NCBI GenBank assembly: GCA_949752735.1
Contig: OX457052.1
Location: 38,860,957 to 38,924,956, forward strand
Length of the DNA: 64,000 bases
DNA from: Lumbricus terrestris
Taxonomy: Eukaryota; Annelida; Clitellata; Crassiclitellata; Lumbricidae
Direction: 5' to 3'
Numbering within the stretch: position 1 is the first letter of the stretch; each line of letters opens with the position of its first letter. A program made the translations under genes and the position numbers. The notes under the pieces were generated by a model, which saw only the letters and a program-made list of their open reading frames with translations, ran no database searches and had not been told where the DNA came from. Shown here one piece after another: positions 38,131 through 49,202 of the stretch.

Positions 38131-38615
38131 AGGGAGGAAAGACAGACAAACAAACAAATAGAGAGACGTGTACTAAGCGAGAAAAGGACAGAGTGAGAGC
38201 TGGAGGTAGAGTTCCAAAAACCTCAGTGTTCAACAACAGAACCAACTATTTTACGAGTCTTAATTGCCAATATTTTCCGTAAACGTCCACCTTTTCCATT
38301 TCAGTCTCCAGACCAAAGACGATCTGCGTCCCAATCAAATGCCGAATGCCAGGCGTCCGGATCTGTCTCCAGTTCTATCACGTCAAAGTTGTATCCGGAT
38401 GGGCTACCGGATGTTCCAGGGTCCTGGTCTACTGTCCGAGAGGACTTGTGGCTACTGTCAACCTCGGTTGCTTCAGAATGCATTGCATTGACGCCACAAG
38501 ACAGGTGGTGGAGGGACCGCAGATGCCAGTGGTGGCCGACACAGAACAAGTCAACTTCGATGAGATTCCGATGGAGGATTTGTCGCCAGCAGGTTATAAA
38601 CATGGAAGGATGTAG
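32836..38615 (+). CDS. DUF4773-type secreted cysteine-rich protein, copy U2 (complete)
   Basis: Coding exons are 32836-32938, 35769-36032, 36815-36907 and 38305-38615, the same sizes and phases as U1 and U3, giving 256 residues. A signal peptide (GVFFVVVFVLSPVSA) precedes QNDFGLSP. The acidic segment (VQTLYDEKIASTVQKDV) is followed by CSCARLSCTCCQRIYVAKLG, then CLTLKF, RPKTICVPIKC, ICLQF, GCSRVLVYC and LGCFRMHC. This is the only copy with all three cysteines at residues 166, 197 and 214. Intron 1 is about 2.8 kb instead of 0.55 kb because a TTAA-flanked transposon (33437-35720) sits in it; the exon 2 acceptor is kept (ATAGAAG before AGAACCTGG). The domain assignment is by motif recognition and the function is unknown. 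Confidence 0.86.
34778..34860 (-). mobile_element. tRNA-like SINE head inside the piggyBac-like element
   Basis: On the - strand, GGGTGAGCGTAGTGGTTCAG (A-box-like) and GGGTTCGAAACCC (strong B box with a T-arm-like palindrome). Related TCGTCGG-rich stretches follow to about 35200. No intact tRNA cloverleaf was recognised. Confidence 0.5.
35363..35408 (+). repeat. 12-bp tandem repeat
   Basis: CGATGACTTTT-type unit in four copies, ending CGATGACTCCC. Confidence 0.88.
35445..35612 (+). repeat. 45-bp minisatellite, 3.7 copies
   Basis: Unit starts GGCCACGCCTCATTTCAGGT and continues AGACAGAGGCTAGAGGTAGA. Copies differ at one or two positions. Confidence 0.92.
36126..36370 (+). repeat. GTA/GCA triplet tract, U2 intron 2
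   Basis: Interrupted GTA and GCA triplets in the same intron position as in the other copies; shorter and less pure than in U1. Confidence 0.95.
37970..38130 (+). repeat. (GA)n microsatellite, U2 intron 3
   Basis: About 160 bp of nearly pure GA repeat with GTGA interruptions; the longest GA tract of the array. Confidence 0.95.
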
Positions 38616-39314
38616 GGAGGATGTTGAGGGGCTCGTCCACGTGATTCTATTTCAGTCTCTACGCTTTATCCGTTTTATACTACAACTGCTGTTAATTAGT
38701 AGCCTAGCCTACTAATACTACAGCAAATAGCTGTTGTTGCCACAACCAGTTGGTCATACAACTGGTCACAACCAGTTGGGCATCTACAACTGGTCTCTGT
38801 AATCGTTTCTGATTAGTTTTTCTGGCTTATAATATTATTAATTATAGACAATCGCTTTTCAACGATTTCTGTGAATTTTAGACAAATAATTCGCTTTTGA
38901 TTCATAAATATTATTTCTATGACTTTTAGGCAAGACAAGTACGGTAGCTGTCGATTAGTTTCTGTAGCACATTAGCAGATTTTTGTCAGATGGAAATTAT
39001 GGCTCAATCTAAACATGCCATTATAGTATGATAGTAATGGAAATCGTAAGTGTACATTTATGTGAAGCCGCTTAAAGAAAACTCACCGTCAAAAGTTTCC
39101 GATGCTATCCTAAACCCCGAAACGACAATCTAAGACCATGATTGGCAATAATAAGCTTACATTATTGCAATGGTTAATGTGAATGTGAACTCAATACGAA
39201 CTGAAAGATCCAGTGACATTTAGTTAGATTTGTTTTTCTTCTGCGTCTCAACATGCTTAATCTGTTATAGTTCCATCGAAGTAGTTTTCATGTCAACTTA
39301 AAGCTTTTAATAAA
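38616..39314 (+). promoter_or_regulatory. U2 3' UTR with AATAAA signal
   Basis: AATAAA at 39309-39314. The region aligns with U0, U1 and U3 and keeps the ACCAGTTG-type inverted repeats. Confidence 0.58.
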
Positions 39315-39468
39315 ATTCTTCTAAATCTCAATCCGTTTGTGTCTCGTCTGATTATAATCTAATAATAATATAGGTAATAATTTCATGAAAACTTTTATTT
39401 AATAACACCGTAATGATTCTCTGCTTTGTTGATTAAATTATCGTGTAATCAGCAGCTTAGGTTACTCG

Positions 39469-39470
<2 letters not shown>

Positions 39471-39525
<55 letters not shown>

Positions 39526-39545
39526 ACACACACACACACACACAT
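39471..39545 (+). repeat. (CA)n microsatellite after U2
   Basis: CA tract with one ATACAA interruption. Confidence 0.95.
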
Positions 39546-39829
39546 TGCAGTCATTACCCCACCATGAGTAAGCTTACATGAGTTTTATTATTATTGTCTC
39601 CTACATGCCTAGGTCTACATTCGTTTGTTAATTCGAGCTAGCAACTATGCAATAGGATTATATATAGGCCTATATATGTGTGTATATATATATATATATA
39701 TAGTAACAGATTACAGCATGTTTAATAGGAGTAGAATTTAACATATGACGACATAATATTATTGCAAGTCGTCTCAGTCCTATTGCTCGATTTTTAGTCG
39801 CCTTCTACTGTAACAGTGATCTGTATCAT

Positions 39830-40290
39830 TTGTATGCCCTACTCAATTTTACTGCTAGATTGATAACACACGTCTTCCCAAATATCCACGCATCTCTACT
39901 TTTATGGCAGAACACCATCACCGGCGAACCTCTCCCTGCCCGTATCCAAGTCACAATTCTAAATTATGTTAGTTTTTTAAATTGGGTTTTGCTACGAAGT
40001 CTCTTTGTGATCTCATACTTCGACCTTTCTGTCGCTGTGCTGCGTCCTCTTAGATCCCCTTTGTCCCGAGCGTCATGGCTCAATCCAGATCCTTTGCTTA
40101 CATAGACCCCTCCCTGTAGAATTAATTTACTCCATTTGTAAGTTCGCTCCGCCTTTCTGTCTGGTAGTCTCTCGTCATTTTCTCGTATAAAATCTAACCT
40201 CTTCTCTGGGAGTCGATCACAATGGGAGCGCTATGGGAAAGGTTTTTTTTCGGATAAAAACTTTCATAAATGGTCATAATAATATGGGTC
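39830..40290 (+). pseudogene. LINE reverse transcriptase 3'-end relic, U2
   Basis: Paralog of 4020-4440, more decayed: the PSLWNGL region has a stop (CCCTGTAGAATTAATTTACT), and the end GGGAGTCGATCACAATGGGA is kept. Confidence 0.7.
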
Positions 40291-40628
40291 TAGAATACAA
40301 TACAATTCACATCTCACAAGCGTGAATTAGGCCTACATTGTAAACAATTAAATGTTACACTGATGATTGGTAAAACCCAAATAAAAGCTCAATGTTCTTC
40401 ACCAATGAACTCAACAAACATTCAAAACTCAAAATCTTTAACCATAATTATATAGTAACATAGTAGGCTATATTTGCCAAAAGGAAACTATGCACAGAGA
40501 CTACTATAGTATCAACTCCACGTAGGCCTACACGATTACAAAAATAGTCAATGCAATATTTTGACTAGTTACTTCAACCCCGATGAAAAGTCCAAACGAA
40601 TAATCTGATTAAAATATTCAGACACAAT

Positions 40629-43600
40629 TAGACCAGGCTTGGAATCTCAAAATGGCACTCCTAGAAGCAAATCATGTAACAATTTGCTAACCGGTGTTTC
40701 TAGACTAATTTGACCCTGCTGAAAACGAAAATCGCTGTTAGCAAGCTGGATTTTTGGCCGTTCAATGGGAAAACAAGATGGCGGACAAAATGGCGGTCAG
40801 TTGCTTCAAATGGCTATAAGTAAAGTATTGTATGTGACAGGAACACGATTTTACACTCTAAATTAAGATTATAGGGTGCAAGGAATACAATGGAACCAAA
40901 TGCACATATTTAGCACTGCAAGAAAATCAAAATGGCGGACAAAATGGCGGCCAGAATCTTAAAATGGCTGTAAGTGAAGTTAAGTATGCAGTGGAATCAT
41001 GATTTCAGGGTCTAAATCAACATTTTCGGGGTCAAGGAATGCAATGGAAGCAAGGTAACATATGTGGCATTGCACGAAAACCAAGATGGCGGACAAAATG
41101 GCGGACAAAATCTTAAAATGGCAATAAGTGAAGACATATATGCAACCAAATTATGATTTCAGGATCTAAATCAACATTTTCGAGGTCAAGGCATGTGATG
41201 AAACCAATGTCGCATATATATATAGCACTGCCTGGACACCAAAATGGCGGCCAGACTCTTGAATTGACTGTTAGTGAATTTCTGTATCTAATAGATACAT
41301 CAATTCAGAATGTAAATGATAATTTTTGGAATTAAGGAAAGTGAAATTAAAGGCACTGAATATATTATGTGACACTGCCAGAAAACCAAAAACCAATATG
41401 GTGGACAAAAACTTCAACTGGCTATGAGTGATGTCTTGAACATATACGATGGAGACTTGATTTCAGTCTGGACTAGTAATTTCCAGGTCATACGCTTCCA
41501 ACAAAATCACATGCAGTGTTATGCAGTGAAATTGTCATACCTATAGTGGAAATTTTTAGTAGCCTATGACTGGACTGCAGTTTAACTATTGCTGGCTTTA
41601 TGTATATACAGGATGCATGCTTCAATGTTTCATAACTTGGCCTATCAATAGTTTCAACTTTTTATGACTTGACGGATATAGGGTACGTAGAGTCAATTCA
41701 GGCCTTGCTGCTGTCAATGCAATTGCACCTGAGTGCACATGACAAGATTGCACTTCGATAGCAGCAGGTTCTGATGCTACGTTTGTCAACTTCACATGAT
41801 TTGCTGTAAACAAACTCTATAATGTGGCTTTGGTGCACACTGGTAAAGATTACTTTCTTCCACCACACTCCATCTGATGAAGATGAGGATGATATCTGAA
41901 CATCAATATCTAGTAAAAATAGGCCTTTCCAAACTGACAGTTTGGTAATGAGCTCATAAGGGAATGTTCCAAATGTAGAAAATAAGTGGGAACTTTCAAG
42001 TAGTTTATTCAAGCATTCTTTCAGCTGATTCCTGCTAAATATGTCAAATCACATCCAGTTGTAGCATGAAGGCCACTCGATCAATTCTTCATAGTTACGT
42101 GAATTGGATGAGCTTCTGTTCCACTGATGTTCCTGCCATCACCAAAAACACCGTTAAATATAAAGCAAACACATATGACCCGGCAGTGGACAACACCTTA
42201 TCTTTTTTCACGTAACCACTAGCAACCGCTCTAGTCCATATCTCCAAATGTGGCTGCTGAGAGCTGAATGGACAGGAATGAACTAGATCAGTCTTTCTTT
42301 CAAGCATACCAAGAAAATTCACCCAATTTTCCGACAACGGAGTATTTCAAGACTCCACACAGTGGCAGAGTTGTGGTTGTAATTTTCTGTACGATTTCAC
42401 TTACTAAAAGCAATGTCCACTATCTATCGAAGGCAATAATTGTTAACCCTCTTGTAGCCAATCGAAAGTAGGCTAACTGTACACAGGTATCAACTGTATA
42501 GATCTGTCAGGTCACCAACTGTCTTCGCGTTTGGAGGTTCCCTATTGCTTGAGCCATTGCTTGTCCTACAATAATTTGTCTGCAGCAAGTCGGATGAACT
42601 GTGTCGCGACTTAGCCTATGGGCATATCACAATATTTGGTCATGTCTCATACAATATGCGGGATGTCTTGCATTGGCTCCCTTTCCCGCAGCGGATTGCC
42701 TGCAGGCTCTCTGTGTTGCTTAGGTAGTGCCTTGATGGACTAGGCTATAGCCCCACTATGTCTGAAAGAACTCTGTTTTTCAACCTCGGATGTCCACTAC
42801 TCTTCAGTTGGCGAACCAAGCTGAGCTGGTTCACTCGCGGTCTGCTATTTGACATCACCTTTCATTCTGTGTAGCTGGTTCTAAAATCTAGAATGGGAAT
42901 GGCCAACCCCTTTTCACAGCGTCTATTGCATGCCCATGGGTCACTCCACTCTGTTCCTTAAGAATAAAAAACTGTCCTATTTAGTTGTGGTTAAGTGGGG
43001 GGCGATTCCGGGCAGCCCACCTTGAAGAGGCACTAAGTAAAATATTATAAATAAACAAATGATATGCCTCTGCTATAGAAATACGGACGACAAGTTACTT
43101 TTGCAGAGAGAATCCAATCCCATTGGTTTTGAGAAAAGTCCATGGCACAATCGTGTTTTCAGATCCATGGGACAGTCAGCTTGATACGATGTAATAAGTC
43201 ACTGCATGATATACAAATCTTCCTTTATAATTTTGTCAGTGTTCTTTTGAAGAACACTCCTTGGTTTAAGACTTCCTGAAGGCATTGCGATAATTTGAAT
43301 GATCATATCTGGTCAAATAAGGGAACATTGTAGATAAATTCAACTGCAGAGGTCTCAGATACCATCTTGCAAAGACCTCGCAAATTTTTTTAATCAAGTT
43401 CCCATTGCATGCATGACTTCATTAACATCCATTTTGAAATTCTTGCCGCCATTTTGCTCGCCATTTTGGTTTCCAGGCAGTGCTATATATGTTACCTTGC
43501 TTCCATTGCATTCCTTGACCTCGAAAATGTTGATTTAGACCCTGAAATCATGATTTAGTTGCATATATGTCTTCACTTATGGCCATTTTAAGATTTTTGT

Positions 43601-44240
43601 CCGCCATTTTGTCCGCCATCTTGGTTTCCGTGCAATGCCACATATGTTACCTTGCTTCCATTGCATTCCTTGACCTCGGAAGTGTTGATTTAGACCCTGA
43701 ATTCAAGATTTAGTTGCATATATATCTTCACTTATTGCCATTTTAAGATTTTGTCCGCCATTTTGTCCGCCATCTTGGTTTCCGTGCAATGCCACATATG
43801 TTACCTTGCTTCCATTGCATTCCTTGACCCCGAAAATGTTGATTTAGACCCTGAAATCATGATTCCACTGCATACTTAACTTCACTTACAGCCATTTTAA
43901 GATTCTGGCCGCCATTTTGTCCGCCATTTTGATTTTCTTGCAGTGCTAAATATGTGCATTTGGTTCCATTGTATTCCTTGCACCCTATAATCTTAATTTA
44001 GAGTGTAAAATCGTGTTCCTGTCACATACAATACTTTACTTATAGCCATTTGAAGCAACTGACCGCCATTTTGTCCGCCATCTTGTTTTCCCATTGAACG
44101 GCCAAAAATCCAGCTTGCTAACAGCGATTTTCGTTTTCAGCAGGGTCAAATTAGTCTAGAAACACCGGTTAGCAAATTGTTACATGATTTGCTTCTAGGA
44201 GTGATTTCTAGAGCCCTTTTAGAATTCCAAGCCTTGTCTA
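40629..44240. mobile_element. Long-terminal-inverted-repeat DNA transposon with ATGGCGG arrays
   Basis: Ends TAGACCAGGCTTGGAAT and (reverse) TAGACAAGGCTTGGAATT, with a probable 3-bp duplication AAT; U3 has the empty site (ACACAATTATCTTT at 54258). The inverted arms are about 0.7-0.8 kb and made of subrepeats of about 155 bp, each carrying GATGGCGGACAAAATGGCGG or a variant. On the - strand of the interior (about 42080-41700), broken frames include HATTGCDLTYL and ESSHLFSTFGTFPYELITKL. No family name is assigned. Confidence 0.85.
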
Positions 44241-45209
44241 AATTATCTATGAGAGTTACCAGAGGTCATCCTCGCAGACACGTAGAACCTATACCTCAAA
44301 CAACGGACTGAGCACATCCGGTATTCACGATGTTCCGACTGTCCTCATTGAATAGCAATGTAGAAGACCAGTAACAACGGGTGATGAACGATGGACTGAA
44401 GCATTGACTCCAACGACGGAGCTCCTCTGTTCTCATGTACTAATGATATTTTTCGGAGGAAATAATTATTAACATAACTTAACCCAACATAGTACAACAT
44501 AACATAACATAAAGTTAATTAGACTACTTAAATTCATGCTGTGACGAAAAACGCTCTAGATATAGCCTAATAGGCCTAATTAACTGGTGTTTACGGCAGA
44601 ATGGCATAATGAATCGAAATGCTAAACCCGGACGCAAAAAAGAACAGTTTCCAGAGGGCTCCTCGCAGACACGTACAGTCCTTCAACTCATCAGGTAGTC
44701 ATAATCTTTTCATCCTCTTTGCATAGAAGCAGGGCCGGATTAACCACGGTGCTGATTGTGCTGCAGCACAGGGCCCCCAGTTTCGGTGGGGCCCCCAAAT
44801 TGTAAAAGTAAAAAAATAAAGTGAGGATTCAGGAAAGAAACAGTAGCCTACAAATTGAATTGCAATACATTATGCATAGCAATCATAGCCATGACTAAAA
44901 TTTAATATATAACCAAATAATGTCAGAGCGCGCAGGTAAAACTCAAACGGTAGGCCTATATTTACCACCCACGTTATTTCAGTGCACAATGGCGAACTCT
45001 GAAACAGTGAGGAAGGAGTGGTTATCATATTCGATGTCGACTGGTAACGTCTACTGTGCCCTGCAAGCTGTTTAGTTGTAGTAATTCATTGTTAAGAGAC
45101 GTGTTCAGCGACTGGAATCATTGTCAGAGTAGAGTTCATGAGCACGAGTATAGCGTTGAACATAAGAATAGTTTAACAATTTGGTGCAGTAGAAAGACCA
45201 CAGCATGTT

Positions 45210-45905
45210 GAGTGGATTGTAGTCTCGTGAAACAAGTCGAATTGGAGCGGAAGTACCGGAGAGATATCTTACAGAGAGCAGTGGAAGTAATTAAATTTCT
45301 GACCGAACGCGATCTCCATTTCCGCGGTGACGATGAAGTTTTCGGATCTGCTAATAATGGCAACTATGTGGGAGTCATCGATCGAGTTACTAGCTAAGTT
45401 CGATCCTTTTTTATGTCAGCATTTTCAGAGATATGGTGGCGCAGGTCAGGGTGTCGCATCTTAGTCTACTTGTCTAAGACAGTTTGTGAGGAATTAATCG
45501 TGTTGATGGGGAAGAAAGTTGAGGAAATCATCATACAACAAATCAAGGTAAGCGAAATATTACTCGATCAGCGTTAATGATTCAACACCCGATCTTTCCC
45601 ACGTAGACCAGTTGACATTCATTATGCGCTTCGATCATGCAGACAAATGGCAAGCCCACTGAGCGATTTATTCGCTTTCTGGAACTCCGCAGTCATACCG
45701 CTGAATCAATGACGACTGTTGTAGGCCTATCGGATTTCCTTGATCAACTGGGTCTTGACATTTCCAACTGCAGAGGACAAGTTACGACTATGCTGCCAAT
45801 ATGGCCGGACCAGGCCTGTATCTATTATGGTTTGCAAGTGCGAGTTAAGGAAATAAATCGACTGCAGCACATTTCGTACCTTGTGCAGCTCGCTCGCTCA
45901 ACCTC
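45210..45905 (+). pseudogene. hAT transposase pseudogene
   Basis: Fragments in order are RDLHFRGDDEVFGSANNGNY, LSDFLDQLGLDISNCRGQ, then in the next frame YDYAANMAG, and back to LQVRVKEINRLQHISYL. These are the conserved DDE-region motifs of hAT transposases, including CRGQ-YD-A-NMAG. Several stops and frameshifts separate them. Dead. Confidence 0.82.
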
Positions 45906-45943
45906 GTCGGCGTCCACTCAGTCGACACTGCCTACAGACTGTG

Positions 45944-46193
45944 TCATGGGCGGAGTTTATCAAGGGCTAAGGGGGGGGGCTAAGTCCCAAATAAGTCCAA
46001 GATTCATGTTTCTTACCGTGTAAATGATATATTTTTCGGGCTTAGCCCCCCAAGAAGTTTCAACCAAATGACTAAAAAGGAAGGTCATCAACTTTTTCTT
46101 GGACCGACACGAGAAAATATTTCGACGCCGCTCGTTTTGGGCCAAGTTTTTAGCCCCCCCCCCAACGGAAACCAAACTCCGCCCATGGGCCAC
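45944..46193. mobile_element. Small inverted-repeat element in the hAT relic
   Basis: Ends CATGGGCGGAGTTT and AAACTCCGCCCATG; inside each end a G or C run (GGCTAAGGGGGGGGG; TAGCCCCCCCCCC). About 250 bp. No matching target duplication seen. Confidence 0.65.
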
Positions 46194-46292
46194 CATAGAG
46201 TCATCATACAATTTCTTTTCTGCTTCTTAAAATTGTAAGGGGCCCCGTCATACGATCAGCACAGGGCCCCCAAAACGGTAGATCCGGGCCTG

Positions 46293-47039
46293 CCCGTTAA
46301 AGTGTCGCCGGTCAAGTGTCGTCCGTTCAAATGACCACCGTTCAAATGTCCGTACACCTTTGCAAAAACCTGCAGAATTTTTAGATTAATTTTTGAATTA
46401 GTTCAGACCTCATTGAAGGAGTTCAGGTACGACGAGTCGCTACATACATGTTTTGAACAGGCTTACTAGGGCCTACATGTATTCAACATGTAAAAGTAAG
46501 TGTAGTTACCCCTAGCATATAGGCATAATGGGGTTTCTCGCGATTGCGTTGACCCGACGCTGAAAACACTTGTTTGGTTGGGCTGATGTGAAAAGAGAAT
46601 CTGGGGAAGAAGGTTAAGCTGTGGAAACAAGGGTATGGACAAGATCAAAATAGGATGTCATTGAAGAGCTCAGCATCAGCCGATACTGTCAACACTTCAG
46701 GAGAGAACACAGACAATTAATTACTGGCGTGAATAACATTAGCGAGAACTCATGTAGAACCGGAATTCGACCACAGTCCTTCAATCGATAATTAAAATCA
46801 TTTATCCCACAACAAGTTTTCTAATTAAGGTAGGCGTTAGCACGTGTAAGCAAGCATAGCGAATCGAAATGTGAAATCCAGGCGCAACGGCGAAAACCAG
46901 ACCTCTGTAACCCCACACCACCACGTGACTTAGAGACCAAAATTCCGTTTTCTCCGAACCAGCGAGGCTTTCTTGATCTAAACCGGTAACAAGCTGTCAA
47001 TTCCAATCTAACAGGAGCTTCTAATCTTTACGGGGAACT
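46293..47039 (+). other. Intergenic DNA upstream of the U3 promoter
   Basis: 46293-46420 has a repeated word (CCGTTCAAATG twice) not found in the other units. From 46430 it matches the DNA upstream of the U1 and U2 promoters. No gene seen. Confidence 0.55.
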
Positions 47040-47195
47040 CGATAATTCGTTGATTGGCTAGGATATGCTCCAGCGGATCGTGGCTATAAATTCAGAAGAG
47101 CTGCCAGGTAGTTATGTCGAGGTCTTCAGTCTCGTTCGAGAAAGGTTCGGCTCGGTGATCTGTTGGCATTCAGAAGAGAGTATCTACGCAGCTTG
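47040..47195 (+). promoter_or_regulatory. U3 promoter and noncoding first exon
   Basis: TATAAA is at 47085-47090 within GTGGCTATAAATTCAGAAGA; the putative noncoding exon ends at 47195 before GTGAGTATC. The intron to the coding exon is about 0.6-0.7 kb and uninterrupted, so this copy shows the ancestral layout. A likely acceptor is the TGCTTCAG just before the sequence leading to ATG 47885. Confidence 0.62.
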
Positions 47196-47884
47196 GTGAG
47201 TATCAGAGACTAATTTATCATTCGTCAACTATAGCATCTGTGTTAATTGTTGAGTTTAATAATGTATTCATGACAATTTCTATAGCTTCCTCAGAAGCGA
47301 GTTGCTTCTATTAATATGATGTTTAAACATTCAAGAATACCTTTTTGAGTCGGACTATTGTGATGCAATCGAATGCAACCTGAAGTGAAGCGGTTTGATT
47401 ATTTGAGATGTTTTTCAGTAATTAAGATTCAAAATCTTGCAATATTATGGTAGAATTATTTGATCGAATTTAACTCAATTCAAAAATATTCACTTTCTCT
47501 TAAAGCGTTTTTGGTTTCCCAAATGCAAGACGATTAATTTAAGAAGGAGAAGCGAGCGAAAAGTAATCGAAACGAATTAAAAACGAAATGAAAAATCAGA
47601 GTAAAGAAGATTTTTTAAAATACGAAAGAAAGAGATTGGATAGCCTAGATGATAAAATGAATATTGAAAAAAAGCAGCGAAGATGGCCATCCAGTCAAAG
47701 ACCTTAAACCCGATCCACACAGCAACAATAATAAAGTCAATACACTGATTTATGGCTGACTTGACCAGCAAATCACTTGTAAAGTTGGCCTACATGTTCC
47801 TGCTCCTGTTCAGAATAGTTTACAGTGCTTTCTCTCTGCTTCAGATTCGTTCTGTTTTGAGTCTCCTTCGACTGTTGAGCTACG

Positions 47885-48939
47885 ATGTCTGTGCTGAAGA
47901 ATCTTTCGATAACCAGCGGCGTCTTCTTCGTCGTCGTCTTCGTTCTTAGTCTCGTCTCAGCACAGAATGACTTCGGACTTTCACCTCGTAAGTTGACCAT
48001 TCACAACGTCTGACTATTATAATACACAAGTAAGAATGAAGTTTTTAAAATTTAATCTTAGGCTCCAAATTTCCAAAGCTCCACTCGAGAGTCTACTCGC
48101 GTGATCTGTGTCAAGGGGAGTCTGTCCAGAAAGTTGTCCTAGGCCCTAAGGGAGTCCAGACCTGCGAGCCCTGTTTCCAGAGGGTCAGACGGGCGGAGTA
48201 ACGGAGCATTACAGTGTGTAGCATTACAGTCTAAAGGTATCTTTTAGATAGCGAATTGGAGAGTTGAAGATTGCATTACTTTGGGAATTAGAATTAATTC
48301 ATGAAGGGGTGACTTCAGTGTGTAATGTACCTTCCTGTTGCATAGTAATTATCACGTCATTTCCTTATTACGTTCTCTGTCAGAATCATCTGATGCTGTG
48401 AAAATTGGAAGATAGTATTTAAGCGTTACCCTTCTTTGTGATTTATTTCATTTTGTAAGCTTGCTCATCTGAATTTCTACAAGTTTTGTTGTGGTCTGCA
48501 TTTTCTATGTTTAAGTGTAGGCTACTACTTCATTTCTAATCAAACTCTTCTCTCCTTTACCATGAAGACAACCTGGATGTTTTTGTCGTTGTATTAGAAA
48601 GCGATTTGGAACCGCTTGACGAAATCCAGGAACTTCTTCAGAAAGTCCAGACGTTGTACCAGGAGAAGATAGCGCCAACGGTTCAACAGAATGTTGTATT
48701 GAACGAGGAAGCGGAGGAGGAAGTCGTGGAGCGTGATGCTAAGAACGAGAAGACCTCCTGCTCCTGTGCTGGATTGCAATGCACTTGTTGCCAGCGAATC
48801 AACATCCCAAAGCTTGGAATCAGCAACAGCTGTGAGTAAAGTAAACAATAATTGTAATTTTTATTGAAGGCCAATTAGTAGCTTCAATCCCACAAGGCAG
48901 CAGGACGTTGCGCAAGATTCAACTCGTAGTAGTAGTTGC

Positions 48940-48980
<41 letters not shown>

Positions 48981-48982
48981 TG

Positions 48983-49028
<46 letters not shown>

Positions 49029-49156
49029 TGGTAGTGGTAGTGGTAGTGGTAGTGGTAGTGGTAGTGGTAGTGGTAGTGGTAGTGGTAGTGGTAGTGGTAG
49101 TGGTAGTGGTAGTGGTAGTGGTAGTGGTAGTGGTATTGGTAGTGGTAGTGGTAGTG

Positions 49157-49202
<46 letters not shown>

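Larger units (their letters stand above)
44730..46292 (+). mobile_element. Decayed hAT transposon
   Basis: Ends CAGGGCCGGATTAACC and (reverse) CAGGCCCGGATCTACC, and both inner ends carry GGGCCCCC runs. Flanks do not match as an 8-bp duplication (CATAGAAG and CCCGTTAA), so one side may have been rearranged. It contains hAT transposase remnants. Confidence 0.78.
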
